Assembly (NCBI RefSeq): GCF_015355755.1
Contig: NZ_JACVEE010000003.1
Location: 682,001-746,000 of the forward strand
Reading direction: 5' to 3'
From: Nocardia sp. XZ_19_385
GTDB taxonomy: Bacteria; Actinomycetota; Actinomycetes; Mycobacteriales; Mycobacteriaceae
DNA: 64,000 nt
Shown: one piece after another, positions 44,554 to 54,004 of the stretch
Numbering within the stretch: the stretch's first letter is position 1
Layout of the letters: each line of letters opens with the position of its first letter
Translations under genes and position numbers: made by a program
Notes under the pieces: generated by a model
What the model saw: only the letters and a program-made list of their open reading frames with translations
Databases searched by the model: none
Told to the model about the DNA's origin: nothing

Positions 44554-45663
44554 TTAGGAGACGGTTTCGAAGAACTCCCGGATGTCGGTGATCGCCAGCT
44601 CGGGCGCTTCCAGGGCGAGGTAGGCGCCGCCGCGGTCGAATTCGGTCCAGCGCGCCACATTCGCGTCCCGCTCGGCCCAGCGCCGGATGGTGACGTCCCC
44701 GGCGGAGACCGCGAACGCGGTCGGCACGGTGACTCGCTCCTTCGGGCCCCACGCGGTCGGGTCGTGTGCGACATCGTGGTAGCTCTGCGCGATGGAACCC
44801 GAAGTGCCGGTGAACCATTGGATGCTGACATCGGTGAGCATGCGGTCCTTGGCGATAGCCGCCTCGGGCAGCTGCACGCTCGGGTCGGTCCACTCCTTGA
44901 ACTTCTCCACGACCCAGGCGAGCAGGCCGATGGGGGAGTCGTTGAGGCCGTGCGCGATGGTCTGCGGGCGGGTCGACATCATGATGTTGAATCCGAAACC
45001 GTCCTGCATGAACCGCTCGACGGTAGCCATGCGCGCCTGCTCGGCGTCGGTCAGGCCGTCAGCATCTTCGCCGGGCATCGCGACATAGGCGTTGACGTGC
45101 AAGCCGATCAGTCGCTCGGGCACCTGGCGGCCCAGTTCCAGCGAGACGTTCGCGCCGCCACCGCCGCCGTGCGCTCCGAAACGCTGGTAGCCGAGCCGGT
45201 CCATCAACTCAGCGAAGGCCGACGCGACGCGGGGGACGGTCCAGCCGGTGCTGGTGAGCGGGGTGGAGAAACCGAAGCCCGGCATGAACGGCACGACCAG
45301 GTGGAAATCCCGCGACAGCGGTTCGAGGACATCGAGCAGGCCCATCGCGCCGCCCGGGTTGTCGTGCAGCAACAGCAGGGCCTTCGCGTCCGGGCGCTCG
45401 CTGCGGATGTGCTTGAAGTGGATCGGCTGGCCCTGGATCTCGGTGATGAACTGCGGGAACTGGTTCAGTTCGGCTTCGACCTTGCGCCAATCGAATTCGT
45501 TCGCCCAGTACTGGGCGAGACCCTGCAGGTAATCGACCGGAACGCCCTTGCTCCACTCGGCGCCGGGCAGCGCCGGCGTCCACCGCGCCCGGGTGAGGCG
45601 GTCGCGGAGATCGTCGATATCGGTCTGGGCGATGTCGACCTGGAAGGGGCGGATGTCGTTCAC
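44554..45663 (-). CDS. epoxide-hydrolase-like alpha/beta protein lacking the catalytic residues
   Basis: The 369-residue protein is homologous throughout to actinobacterial epoxide hydrolases: the N-terminal EHN lid region, MPGFGFSTPL, RPQTIAHGLNDSPIGLLAW and RRWAER. The key residues are changed, however. The nucleophile motif GGDWG reads HGGGGGAN (Asp to Gly), the catalytic His in GGHFAALE reads GGAYLALE (His to Ala), and the oxyanion motif HGWPG reads HDNPG. The reading frame is intact and codon use is normal, so this is a conserved pseudo-enzyme or a protein with a different activity, not a decayed gene. An operator-like region precedes it. Confidence 0.8.
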   Translation of the reverse strand: MNDIRPFQVDIAQTDIDDLRDRLTRARWTPALPGAEWSKGVPVDYLQGLAQYWANEFDWRKVEAELNQFPQFITEIQGQPIHFKHIRSERPDAKALLLLHDNPGGAMGLLDVLEPLSRDFHLVVPFMPGFGFSTPLTSTGWTVPRVASAFAELMDRLGYQRFGAHGGGGGANVSLELGRQVPERLIGLHVNAYVAMPGEDADGLTDAEQARMATVERFMQDGFGFNIMMSTRPQTIAHGLNDSPIGLLAWVVEKFKEWTDPSVQLPEAAIAKDRMLTDVSIQWFTGTSGSIAQSYHDVAHDPTAWGPKERVTVPTAFAVSAGDVTIRRWAERDANVARWTEFDRGGAYLALEAPELAITDIREFFETVS

Positions 45664-45677
45664 GATGATCTCCTTGG

Positions 45678-45727
45678 AACGGAATGTTTTGTTCTGTTAG
45701 AACAGTAGCAGAATGATCCATTCCGTT
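45678..45727 (-). promoter_or_regulatory. nested palindromes in the promoter of the hydrolase-like gene
   Basis: An outer inverted repeat, AACGGAATG at 45678-45686 and CATTCCGTT at 45719-45727, encloses an inner palindrome TGTTCT-GTT-AGAACA at 45690-45704. The whole region is AT-rich, 15-64 bp upstream of the GTG/ATG start region of the gene at 45663. Such an arrangement suits a TetR-like dimeric repressor; no TetR gene is adjacent. Confidence 0.55.
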
Positions 45728-45739
45728 TCAAGGGGAATT

Positions 45740-46597
45740 TCAGGGGAGGGCGAGGAGCCCTTCGCAGACCGCGAGCAGGCGGGTCCGCAGGGCCGCGGAG
45801 TGCTCCGAGATGGCGCCCTGCCGGCGGACGTATTCGGCACGCCCGGAAGGGATCTCGATGGGGATTGGGTCGTAGCCGTATTCGCTCAGGTCGTAAGGGC
45901 TGGCCTGCATGTCGAGTTCGCGTGCGGTGCAGGCGAGTTCGAAGCAGTCCAGGAGTAGGTCGGAGGAGGTGAGCGGGGCCAGCTTGAACGCCCACTTGTA
46001 GAGGTCCATGTTGGCGTGCAGGCAGCCGGGCTGTTCGCGCGCGGCCTGGTCGGCGCGGGTGAGTGGTTCGGCGTTGCGCCCGACCGCGTCGGGGGTGAAG
46101 AAGCGGAAGGCGTCGTAGTGCGTGCAGCGCAACGACATCGACTCCACCACCGCGTCGGTGTTCGCGTGGCCCAGCCGCAGCGGCACCTGCTGGTGACGGA
46201 CCTCGTCGGTGCGGTACACCATGGCCCACTCGTGCAGGCCGAAACAGGACAGCTGGGCGGGGCGGGAAGCGGTGGCGCGCAACAGGTTCGCGACGAACTC
46301 GATGGTGTCGCGGCGCTTGGCCAGGTAGGCCGGGTCGGCGGTGTAGCCCGCGCCGACCCGGAGATACCCACGCGCGCCGTCGTATTCGCGCGCACCCGCC
46401 AGTGTGACGCCGAAACCTGGGTGCCAGCGCCGCAATTGGGCCGGTTTGTGCCCGTAGTAGGTGAACAGGAAGTCGATCACCGGATGGGTGGAGCCCGCGG
46501 CCCGCCGTTCGAGGTACGGGCCGACGAGCTTGTCGAGGCGGGCGCGGTGCTCGGTGGCGCGCGCCCGCCAGTCGACTTCTGGAAGCAGCTGGGTCAT
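45740..46597 (-). CDS. conserved actinobacterial protein often annotated 3-methyladenine DNA glycosylase
   Basis: The 285-residue protein has no helix-hairpin-helix or Mpg-type signature that I can see. Conserved features are HPVIDFLFTYYGHKPAQLRRWHPGFGV near residue 38, LSCFGLHEWAMVYR, and CLHANMDLYKWAFKLAPL. Mycobacterial relatives carry the glycosylase label in databases without, to my knowledge, direct proof. Its start overlaps the stop of nothing upstream but its ATG shares ATGA with the end of the CNNM gene at 46594, so it is co-expressed with the CNNM pair. Confidence 0.6.
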   Translation of the reverse strand: MTQLLPEVDWRARATEHRARLDKLVGPYLERRAAGSTHPVIDFLFTYYGHKPAQLRRWHPGFGVTLAGAREYDGARGYLRVGAGYTADPAYLAKRRDTIEFVANLLRATASRPAQLSCFGLHEWAMVYRTDEVRHQQVPLRLGHANTDAVVESMSLRCTHYDAFRFFTPDAVGRNAEPLTRADQAAREQPGCLHANMDLYKWAFKLAPLTSSDLLLDCFELACTARELDMQASPYDLSEYGYDPIPIEIPSGRAEYVRRQGAISEHSAALRTRLLAVCEGLLALP

Positions 46598-47658
46598 TCG
46601 ACTACGCGATGCGTCCCATCGCGCACGGTGCCGACGAACTCTTCCACCAGATCCTCCAGCGCCACGATGCCGATGGTGTTGCCGTGGTTGTCCACGACCC
46701 GGCCCAGATGACTACTGGTGCGCCGCAATCGGGCCAGCGCCTCGTACAGCGTGGTCGCCGCACCCATGGTCGGCAGCGGGCGGATATCGGTGCGCGGGAT
46801 GGGTGTGCTCGGGCCCGCGTTCTCGTCGGCGACCTTGTCCAGCACGTCCTTGATGTGCAGATAGCCGACCAGCGAGCCGTCGTCCGCGCGCACCGGGTAG
46901 CGGGAGAACCCGGTCTCGGCCACGGCGGTTTCGATATCGCCGAGGGTGGTTCCGTTGCCGCGCAACGGAACCGAGCGCGTGGTGGCCAGCGGCACCATCA
47001 CATCGGCGATGGTCCGGTCGGAGGTGCCCAGCGCCTGCGTCAGGCGGCGGTGCTCCTCCTCGTCGAGCAGACCCTCCGAGCGGGACTCGCCGATCATCTC
47101 GGCCAGCTCCACGCTGGAGACGGTGGCCTGCAGCTCGTCCTTCGGTTCTATCCGCAGCATCCGCAGCGTCAGGTTCGCGGCGAAGTTGTAGATCGCGATC
47201 AACGGCCGGGCCAGCCGCAGCCACGCCAGGTGAATCGGAACCAGCAGCAGCGCACTGCGTTCCGGTCCGGCCAGGGCGATGTTCTTCGGGATCATCTCGC
47301 CGAAGAGGATGTGCAAGATCACCACGATGGTGAGCGCACCGGCGAACGCGACCGGATGCAGCAGCCCCTGCGGCAAGCCGAGCAGCTCGAACGGGCCCTC
47401 CAGCAGATGCGCCACGGCGGGTTCGCCGACCCGGCCGAGCAGGATCGAGCAGATGGTGATGCCGAGCTGGGCCGCGGCCAGCATCATCGACAGGTTCTCC
47501 CCGGCCCGGATCACCGTGTTGGCGTTGCGCTTGCCTTGTGCGGCAAGAGCTTCCAGACGGTCGCGGCGGGCCGAGATCAGCGCGAACTCGGCGGCGACGA
47601 AGAACGCGTTGGCCGCCAGCAGCACGATCGTGAGCACGATTCCGAACAGGTCACCCAT
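46594..47658 (-). CDS. CNNM/CBS-domain membrane protein (short, no CorC domain)
   Basis: The 354-residue protein has the N-terminal DUF21/CNNM membrane domain (NAFFVAAEFALISARR, then AAAQLGITICSILLGRVGEPAV and an IPKNIALAGPE motif) with three to four membrane segments, followed by two CBS domains ending in TIGIVALEDLVEEFVG. It lacks the C-terminal CorC_HlyC transporter-associated domain that its upstream neighbour has. CNNM proteins act in magnesium transport. It overlaps the 497-residue CNNM gene by 8 bp. The pair matches Rv1841c/Rv1842c in order and size. Confidence 0.9.
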   Translation of the reverse strand: MGDLFGIVLTIVLLAANAFFVAAEFALISARRDRLEALAAQGKRNANTVIRAGENLSMMLAAAQLGITICSILLGRVGEPAVAHLLEGPFELLGLPQGLLHPVAFAGALTIVVILHILFGEMIPKNIALAGPERSALLLVPIHLAWLRLARPLIAIYNFAANLTLRMLRIEPKDELQATVSSVELAEMIGESRSEGLLDEEEHRRLTQALGTSDRTIADVMVPLATTRSVPLRGNGTTLGDIETAVAETGFSRYPVRADDGSLVGYLHIKDVLDKVADENAGPSTPIPRTDIRPLPTMGAATTLYEALARLRRTSSHLGRVVDNHGNTIGIVALEDLVEEFVGTVRDGTHRVVE

Positions 47659-49144
47659 GACTGTGCTCCGCGTGGTTGTACTCGGTCTGGGTCAATTCGG
47701 CCTGGTCCGCCTGGTTCGTGTCGTCGGTGGCGCCGAGTTTGCGCGGGATCTTGCGGTCCGCCTTGCGTTCGCGGGCCTCCAGCACCTCGCCGGTGACCGG
47801 GATCAGCCGGATCCGATCGATCCGCCTCCCGTCCATCCGCTCGACCCGGGCGATCCAGCCGCCCTCCTCGGTCTCGTACGGATGACGGTGATGCGCGGGC
47901 GAATTCGGCAGCACGACCTCGTCGTTCACCACCGGGATCCGGCCCAGCCGGGTGAGCACCAGACCACCCAGGGTCTCGTACTCGCCTTCGGGCGCGTCGT
48001 AGCCGGTCGCCCGGGAGACCTCGTCGATGCGCAGCAGACCCGAGCAGTCCCAGCCGTCGGCGACCCGGCGCACGTCACGTTCCTCTTCGTCGTGCTCGTC
48101 GCGGACGTCGCCGAGGATCTCCTCGATCAGGTCCTCCATGGTGACGATGCCCGCGGTGCCGCCGTACTCGTCGACGACCACCGCGACCTGCATGCCGTCG
48201 GCGCGGACGCGTTCGAGCACTTCGTCGCCGTCGAGGCTGGCGGGGACGATCGGGACCGGGGCGGCGAGCTGGCGCAGCGGAATGGTGCGGCGGGCGCTCA
48301 CCGGATGCAGGAACGCCTGCTTGACGTGCACGACGCCCAGGGTGTTGTCCAGGTCGCCGTCGATCACCGGGAACCGGGAGTAGCCGGTGCGGCCGGCCGC
48401 TTCGAGCAGGTCGGCGATCGTGTCGTTCTGGTCCAGGGATTCGATCTTGACGCGCGGGGTCATGAGTTCTTCGGCGCTGCGTTCACCGAATTGCAGCGAG
48501 CGATCCACCACCTGTGCGGTGCGCTGGTCCAGCGCGCCGCGCAGCGCGGAGGTCCGCACCAGCGAACCCAGTTCCTGCGGGGAACGGGCCGAACGCAGTT
48601 CCTCGGCCGGTTCGATGCCCACGCGGCGCACCACCCAGTTGGCGGTGTTGTTGAGGAAATTGATCATCCACTTGAACGCCACCGAGAACGCGACCATCGG
48701 GCCCGCGGTGAACCGTGCGGTGGCCAGCGGTTTGGCGATGGCGATGTTCTTGGGTACCAGCTCGCCGTAGATCATCGAGAGCGAGGTCGCCAGGACCAGG
48801 GCCAATGCCAGCGAAATGCCTTGCGCGACACCGGCGCTGACGCCCATCGCCCGGAACAGCGGGGAAAGCAGACGGGCCAGGATGGGTTCGGCGATGTAAC
48901 CGGTGACCAGTGTGGTGATGGTGATGCCGAGCTGGGCGCCGGAGAGCTGGAACGACAGCGTGCGATGGGCTTGGCGGACCATGCGGGCGCGGCGGTCGCC
49001 GTCGCGGGCGTGGGATTCGACGGTGCTGCGTTCGAGCGCGGTGAGCGAGAACTCGGCGGCGACGAACAGCGCGGTGCCCGCGGTCAAGGCGATGAACCCG
49101 ACCAGGCTGAGCACGGTGAGTGCGACGGACACGATCAGCACCAC
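47651..49144 (-). CDS. CNNM/CBS/CorC-domain membrane protein
   Basis: The 497-residue protein has a DUF21/CNNM membrane domain (ALFVAAEFSLTALERS, LSGAQLGITITTLVTGYIAEP, ELVPKNIAIAKP), two CBS domains (AEELMTPRVKIESL; GTAGIVTMEDLIEEILGD) and a C-terminal CorC_HlyC domain (ETLGGLVLTRLGRIP). It is likely a magnesium/divalent cation transporter or its regulator. The GTG start is one of several closely spaced GTG codons, and the exact one is uncertain. A structured leader lies upstream. Confidence 0.88.
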   Translation of the reverse strand: MVLIVSVALTVLSLVGFIALTAGTALFVAAEFSLTALERSTVESHARDGDRRARMVRQAHRTLSFQLSGAQLGITITTLVTGYIAEPILARLLSPLFRAMGVSAGVAQGISLALALVLATSLSMIYGELVPKNIAIAKPLATARFTAGPMVAFSVAFKWMINFLNNTANWVVRRVGIEPAEELRSARSPQELGSLVRTSALRGALDQRTAQVVDRSLQFGERSAEELMTPRVKIESLDQNDTIADLLEAAGRTGYSRFPVIDGDLDNTLGVVHVKQAFLHPVSARRTIPLRQLAAPVPIVPASLDGDEVLERVRADGMQVAVVVDEYGGTAGIVTMEDLIEEILGDVRDEHDEEERDVRRVADGWDCSGLLRIDEVSRATGYDAPEGEYETLGGLVLTRLGRIPVVNDEVVLPNSPAHHRHPYETEEGGWIARVERMDGRRIDRIRLIPVTGEVLEARERKADRKIPRKLGATDDTNQADQAELTQTEYNHAEHSHG

Positions 49145-49213
49145 CCGTCGCGGATGGGTTGAGAAGGGTCGTCGGAATCGGCAGGGACTGCTGCGGGATG
49201 GAGAGCGCCGGGT

Positions 49214-49272
49214 TTGTCACCCGGCTCGGTAGAGGAGCCCTCCTTGGTAGCGCCCTTGGACGCGGGTGACAA
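49214..49272 (-). other. possible structured 5' leader of the CNNM pair
   Basis: Between the guaB1 terminator and the CNNM start, TTGTCACCCG at 49214-49223 pairs exactly with CGGGTGACAA at 49263-49272, enclosing 39 nt that contain further short stems (for example GGCTC/GAGCC at 49223-49227 and 49235-49239). This could form a folded leader RNA 70 nt upstream of a putative divalent-cation transporter. I could not match it to the M-box or any other riboswitch I know. Confidence 0.35.
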
Positions 49273-49324
49273 CTTGTTCCTTTCGGCGGGGGAGAGCCGG
49301 AAGCTCCGGCTGTGCCAATGATGC

Positions 49325-49358
49325 TACCGGCCCACGCGCGGCAACGCGTGGGCCGGTA
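49325..49358 (-). terminator. terminator hairpin of guaB1
   Basis: A 14-bp perfect inverted repeat, TACCGGCCCACGCG at 49325-49338 and its complement at 49345-49358, with a 6-nt loop, lies 25 bp after the guaB1 stop. Strong GC stem without a U-tract. Confidence 0.8.
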
Positions 49359-49383
49359 ACTCGAATGTGTAGGTGTGTCTGTC

Positions 49384-50889
<1,506 letters not shown>

Positions 50890-50938
50890 CTAGCCGTTCG
50901 AGTGGTTGCCCGGATATGGGCTGTTGGCGGAGTGTGGC

Positions 50939-51469
50939 ATGCGTGATGGGGCAGTGAGCGGAAACTCTTGGGAGCTGAGCGACCGAGACGGCGGATATCT
51001 CGCGGCGCGCTGGTGGCAGTGGGCGCTGTCTGCCCCGGCGGACCGCAGCCCGGTCGCCGATGAGACCGGCGAGCACGCCGCGTGGAAGCAGCCCGCGGAA
51101 GTCTGGTTTCTCGCCGGGACTTATGGCGGCCGCGTGGTGCGACGATGTGCGGTGCCTTCGGGCAGGCCGCTGTTCTTCCCGGTGATCAACACCGTGCACC
51201 CGATGCGGGTTTCCAAAGAGCCGATGACCATGGAGGTCGTCTCCGCGAAGGCCTACCTCAACGGTGTGCCGCTCGAGTTGCGTGAATTCGTCTCGCCGCC
51301 GTTCTGGGCGAAGGTGCAGCCGCTGTGGGCGTCACTGCTGCGCCGCAGGGCCTGGGGTCTGTGGGCGGGCCTAGCTCCGCTGGCGCCCGGGCAGTACGTG
51401 CTGGAGATCAAGGCGAGTACCGAAGGCGGCTTCTGGGTCGACACGACCTACCACCTGACGGTCGACTGA
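50939..51469 (+). CDS. hypothetical protein
   Basis: The 176-residue product is not recognised. It is soluble and tryptophan-rich (ARWWQWALS, AAWKQPAEVWFLAG, AWGLWAGLAPL), with a central RPLFFPVINTVHP segment and a C-terminal PGQYVLEIKASTEGGFWVDTTYHL strand pair, suggesting a beta-sandwich. The ATG at 50939 has GGAGTG upstream. It is divergent from guaB1 and converges on the DMT transporter with only 4 bp between stops. Confidence 0.7.
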   Translation: MRDGAVSGNSWELSDRDGGYLAARWWQWALSAPADRSPVADETGEHAAWKQPAEVWFLAGTYGGRVVRRCAVPSGRPLFFPVINTVHPMRVSKEPMTMEVVSAKAYLNGVPLELREFVSPPFWAKVQPLWASLLRRRAWGLWAGLAPLAPGQYVLEIKASTEGGFWVDTTYHLTVD

Positions 51470-51473
51470 ACAC

Positions 51474-52331
51474 TCAGGCTTCGGCCTGCGTGCGCGAAAG
51501 CCGAATCGTGGTGACGCACATGACGATTACCGCGACAGCGATCGCGAACAGGCCGAAACCGTTGGTGCGCAATCGTTCGTCGAGGACGGTGAGACCGAGG
51601 AAGGCCGCGGCGAGCGGTTCGGTGATGGTGACGGCCGGCAGCGAAGCCGCGAGCGGGCCGACATGGAAAGCGCGCTGCTGGAGATAGAGGCCGATCAAGC
51701 CCGCGGCGACCAGCGCCCAGGTCTGCCAATTGGTAAGCAGGTGCACGAATCCAAGCGAGAACTGGCCGGCGACGCAGGCGGTAAGGGCCGCGGCCAACCC
51801 GTAGAGCGACCCGCCCGCAGTGCCGAACAGCAGAGCGCGGCGAGTCGGATCGCCGCGAAGGCCTATCACCACGGCTAGCGCAATGAAGCCCAGCAGCACC
51901 GCCAACGGCCACCCCCAATCCCGCAGCGGCGCATCCGAATTGCCCTCCGTCGGATCACCGATGATCAAGAAACAAGCCAGCGCGCCAACCAAGGCCAGCG
52001 CCGTGGCCCACGTGCGTGCGGAGATGCGGCGGCCATTGAGTCGCGCGGACAGCGGCAACGCGAACACCAAGGCGCTCACCAGGATCGGCTGCACCAACAA
52101 AACCGGCCCCAACGCCAGCGCAGCCACCTGCATGACATAACCGCCCGCATCACCGACAAGCGCGGCCCACCACCGCGGGTTCCGCACCAGCGACCCCATC
52201 AGCGACTCGCCTTCCGGCACTGCCGCCGCAGCCCGCTGCTGAGCGACAGCGGCCACAGCGAACAACAGCGCAGCGACGAGCGCACAGACTATGGCACCTA
52301 GCGGATGATGCTGCACCGAGCCAGTGTCCAC
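51474..52331 (-). CDS. DMT-superfamily (EamA-like) transporter
   Basis: The 285-residue protein has about nine to ten hydrophobic segments and the EamA-type internal repeat; the sequences LVQPILVSALVFALPLSARL and PAVTITEPLAAAFLGLTVLDER mark the ends of the two halves. DMT proteins export small metabolites; the substrate is unknown. The GTG start (52331) lies inside the first unit of an 85-bp tandem repeat that forms its upstream region, and there is no recognisable ribosome site, so the true start could be the GTG five codons further in. Confidence 0.8.
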   Translation of the reverse strand: MDTGSVQHHPLGAIVCALVAALLFAVAAVAQQRAAAAVPEGESLMGSLVRNPRWWAALVGDAGGYVMQVAALALGPVLLVQPILVSALVFALPLSARLNGRRISARTWATALALVGALACFLIIGDPTEGNSDAPLRDWGWPLAVLLGFIALAVVIGLRGDPTRRALLFGTAGGSLYGLAAALTACVAGQFSLGFVHLLTNWQTWALVAAGLIGLYLQQRAFHVGPLAASLPAVTITEPLAAAFLGLTVLDERLRTNGFGLFAIAVAVIVMCVTTIRLSRTQAEA

Positions 52332-52563
52332 CGCCGATGCGGCCGGGTGATAGACCTCGAATGCGGTCGGCGCGTCCAGCTGAGGCGCGCTGATGCGGGA
52401 CCGAGCCAGTGTCCACCGCCGACGCAGCCGAGTGATAGACCTCGAATGCGGTCGGCGCGTCCAGCTGAGGCGCGCTGATGCGGGACGGAGTCAGGGTCCA
52501 CTACCGATGCAGCTGGGCGATCGACCTCGAATGCGGTCGGCATAACCAGCCGAGGCGAATCGA
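52315..52563. repeat. 85-bp tandem repeat, three units
   Basis: Units begin at 52315, 52400 and 52485 with ACCGAGCCAGTGTCCACCGC or a close variant and share TGATAGACCTCGAATGCGGT. Units 1 and 2 are nearly identical, and unit 3 is more diverged. A fourth degenerate copy lies apart at about 52675-52750. The start codon of the DMT transporter is in unit 1, so the repeat has multiplied its leader and start region. Confidence 0.85.
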
Positions 52564-53574
52564 TTCGGCCCTTTGGTGGCCTGCCCTGTTGATGGTGTGG
52601 GCCTGTCAGTGGGGGCGCGGCCTTGTCGGTGGCGCGGATCTGCGCTGCGCGAGTCTGTCGATGGTGCGGCCCTGTACCAAGTCAGTGCCCATCGCCGACG
52701 TAGCCGCGCGATGACCTCGAATGTGGTCGGTGCGTCCAGACGAGGCACATGACTGCCGCGGCCATGTAGTGCGGCGTTGTCGTGAGGTGATGCCGGGTGG
52801 CGTGTGGGTGGGGCCGGCCTTGTGTTGCGTGGCGTTGTCGTGGCGTGGCCCCCGTGCTGCGCGGCCTTGTCGATGGCGTGGCAGGGCGTTGCGTTGCGGG
52901 CGTCGTTAGTGGCGGTGTTTCCGGGTGTCCGAACAAGACTCGGTGGCCCGGTGTTGACTGCGCGGCGTGGCATTTATGCTGCACGGCTTTGTCGCTGGCG
53001 TGGCGTGGCCCCCTGTGCTGCGCGGCCTTGGGCAGGGCGTTGCGTTGCGGGGCGCCGCCGGTGGCGGTGTTGTCGGTGGCGCGGCGTCGGCTGCGCGGCG
53101 TTGTGGGTGGCGTCGCGTGTGTGCCGCGCGGGCGATGGCGGTGTGTTGCGTAGCGCTGCCCTGTGCTGCGCGGCCTTGTCGGTGGCATTGCATTGCATTG
53201 CATTGCATTGCGGGGCCGTTGTGTCAGTGGCGTTGTAATGCGCGGTGTTGTCCGTGGGGTGGCTTTGTAGGGGCCGCATTGTCGGGTGCCGAGGGCTTGT
53301 CGGTGGCGCGACGGTGTCGGATGGGTGGCGGCGGTATTCCGGAACATGGGGCGGTGCGGGCGGTCCATGACGCCGAAATTCCAGGTTTCGCGGTCGCCTG
53401 TGAGGTGGCGGCGGTGACCGGTGCGGCGAAATTCCTCGTGTGTCGCCGTCTCTTTGGTTTCCAAGGCCGTGTGGGCACCCGTCGCACACTCCGGGATTCG
53501 ATGGTGGCGGGGCCTGTGTTGCGAGGCGTTGTCGGTGGCGCGGTCCTGTCGGTGGGCGTCGGGATACTCTGCGC
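52564..53574. repeat. 1-kb degenerate GC-rich repeat region without a credible gene
   Basis: The stretch is built of variations on TTGTCGGTGGCGCGGC and GTGCTGCGCGGCCTTG. A longer block at about 52829-52918 recurs at about 52986-53075 with insertions and deletions. Long open frames exist on several strands, for example 299 codons on the minus strand, but all are runs of His/Pro/Arg/Thr produced by the repeats and have no domain. I regard it as non-coding. The last 240 bp (53335-53574) are less repetitive and show nothing recognisable. Confidence 0.7.
53186..53210. repeat. (CATTG)5 pentanucleotide microsatellite
   Basis: Five perfect CATTG units in a row lie within the GC-rich repeat region. 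Perfect pentanucleotide tracts are rare in actinobacterial DNA and the motif is far lower in GC than its surroundings. Confidence 0.95.
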
Positions 53575-53868
53575 ATGACATACGTTGCGCTCAGTGGGGC
53601 CGAGTTGCGTTATGTGCTGATGAATGAGCTGTTCGAGTCGGAGACGCTTACGGTTTCCGAGCTCGGGAAGGCGTTGGAGGAGAAGGGTTTCGCGCCTGCG
53701 GGGCGGCCCTCCAAGGCGATCTCCGATGCCTTGCGGTGGGAGACTCGGCGTGGCCGGGTCTACCGGCGAGGGCGAGCGCGGTATGGGCCGGGGGAAATTC
53801 CGCAGTCGAGCATGTATTACATCCGTGCACGGTTGCATGCGATCGGCATCCGGCGAACGGCAATCTGA
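53575..53868 (+). CDS. small winged-helix-like protein of unknown function
   Basis: The 97-residue product begins at an ATG 290 bases before the stop. Residues 27-66 (TLTVSELGKALEEKGFAP, RPSKAISDALRWE) have the helix-turn-helix spacing of a winged-helix fold, and a basic C-terminal half (RRGRVYRRGRARYGPGEIP) could touch nucleic acid. The segment RPSKAISDALRWETRRGRV resembles small actinobacterial proteins with no assigned role. It is flanked by the repeat region and by a terminator. Confidence 0.65.
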   Translation: MTYVALSGAELRYVLMNELFESETLTVSELGKALEEKGFAPAGRPSKAISDALRWETRRGRVYRRGRARYGPGEIPQSSMYYIRARLHAIGIRRTAI

Positions 53869-53911
53869 GCAGTCATTGCGGCCAGGCTTTTCGGGGCATA
53901 TGCGGATGACT

Positions 53912-53964
53912 CCAACTCTGAGCGACAATCTCGGCGCGCTGCGGGAATTGTCGCTCAGAGTTGG
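53912..53964. terminator. 18-bp perfect hairpin between convergent genes
   Basis: CCAACTCTGAGCGACAAT at 53912-53929 pairs exactly with 53947-53964, leaving a 17-nt loop. It sits 43 bp after the small wHTH-like gene and 40 bp from the end of the helicase gene, so it may terminate both. Confidence 0.75.
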
Positions 53965-54004
53965 GGAGCTATCTATATGGGTCCCTTTGGTTTACCGCCT
54001 GGGG

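Noticed and set aside
52682..53581. 299-codon minus-strand frame in the repeat region
   Set aside because: Its composition is entirely produced by the degenerate repeats, and there is no ribosome site or domain.
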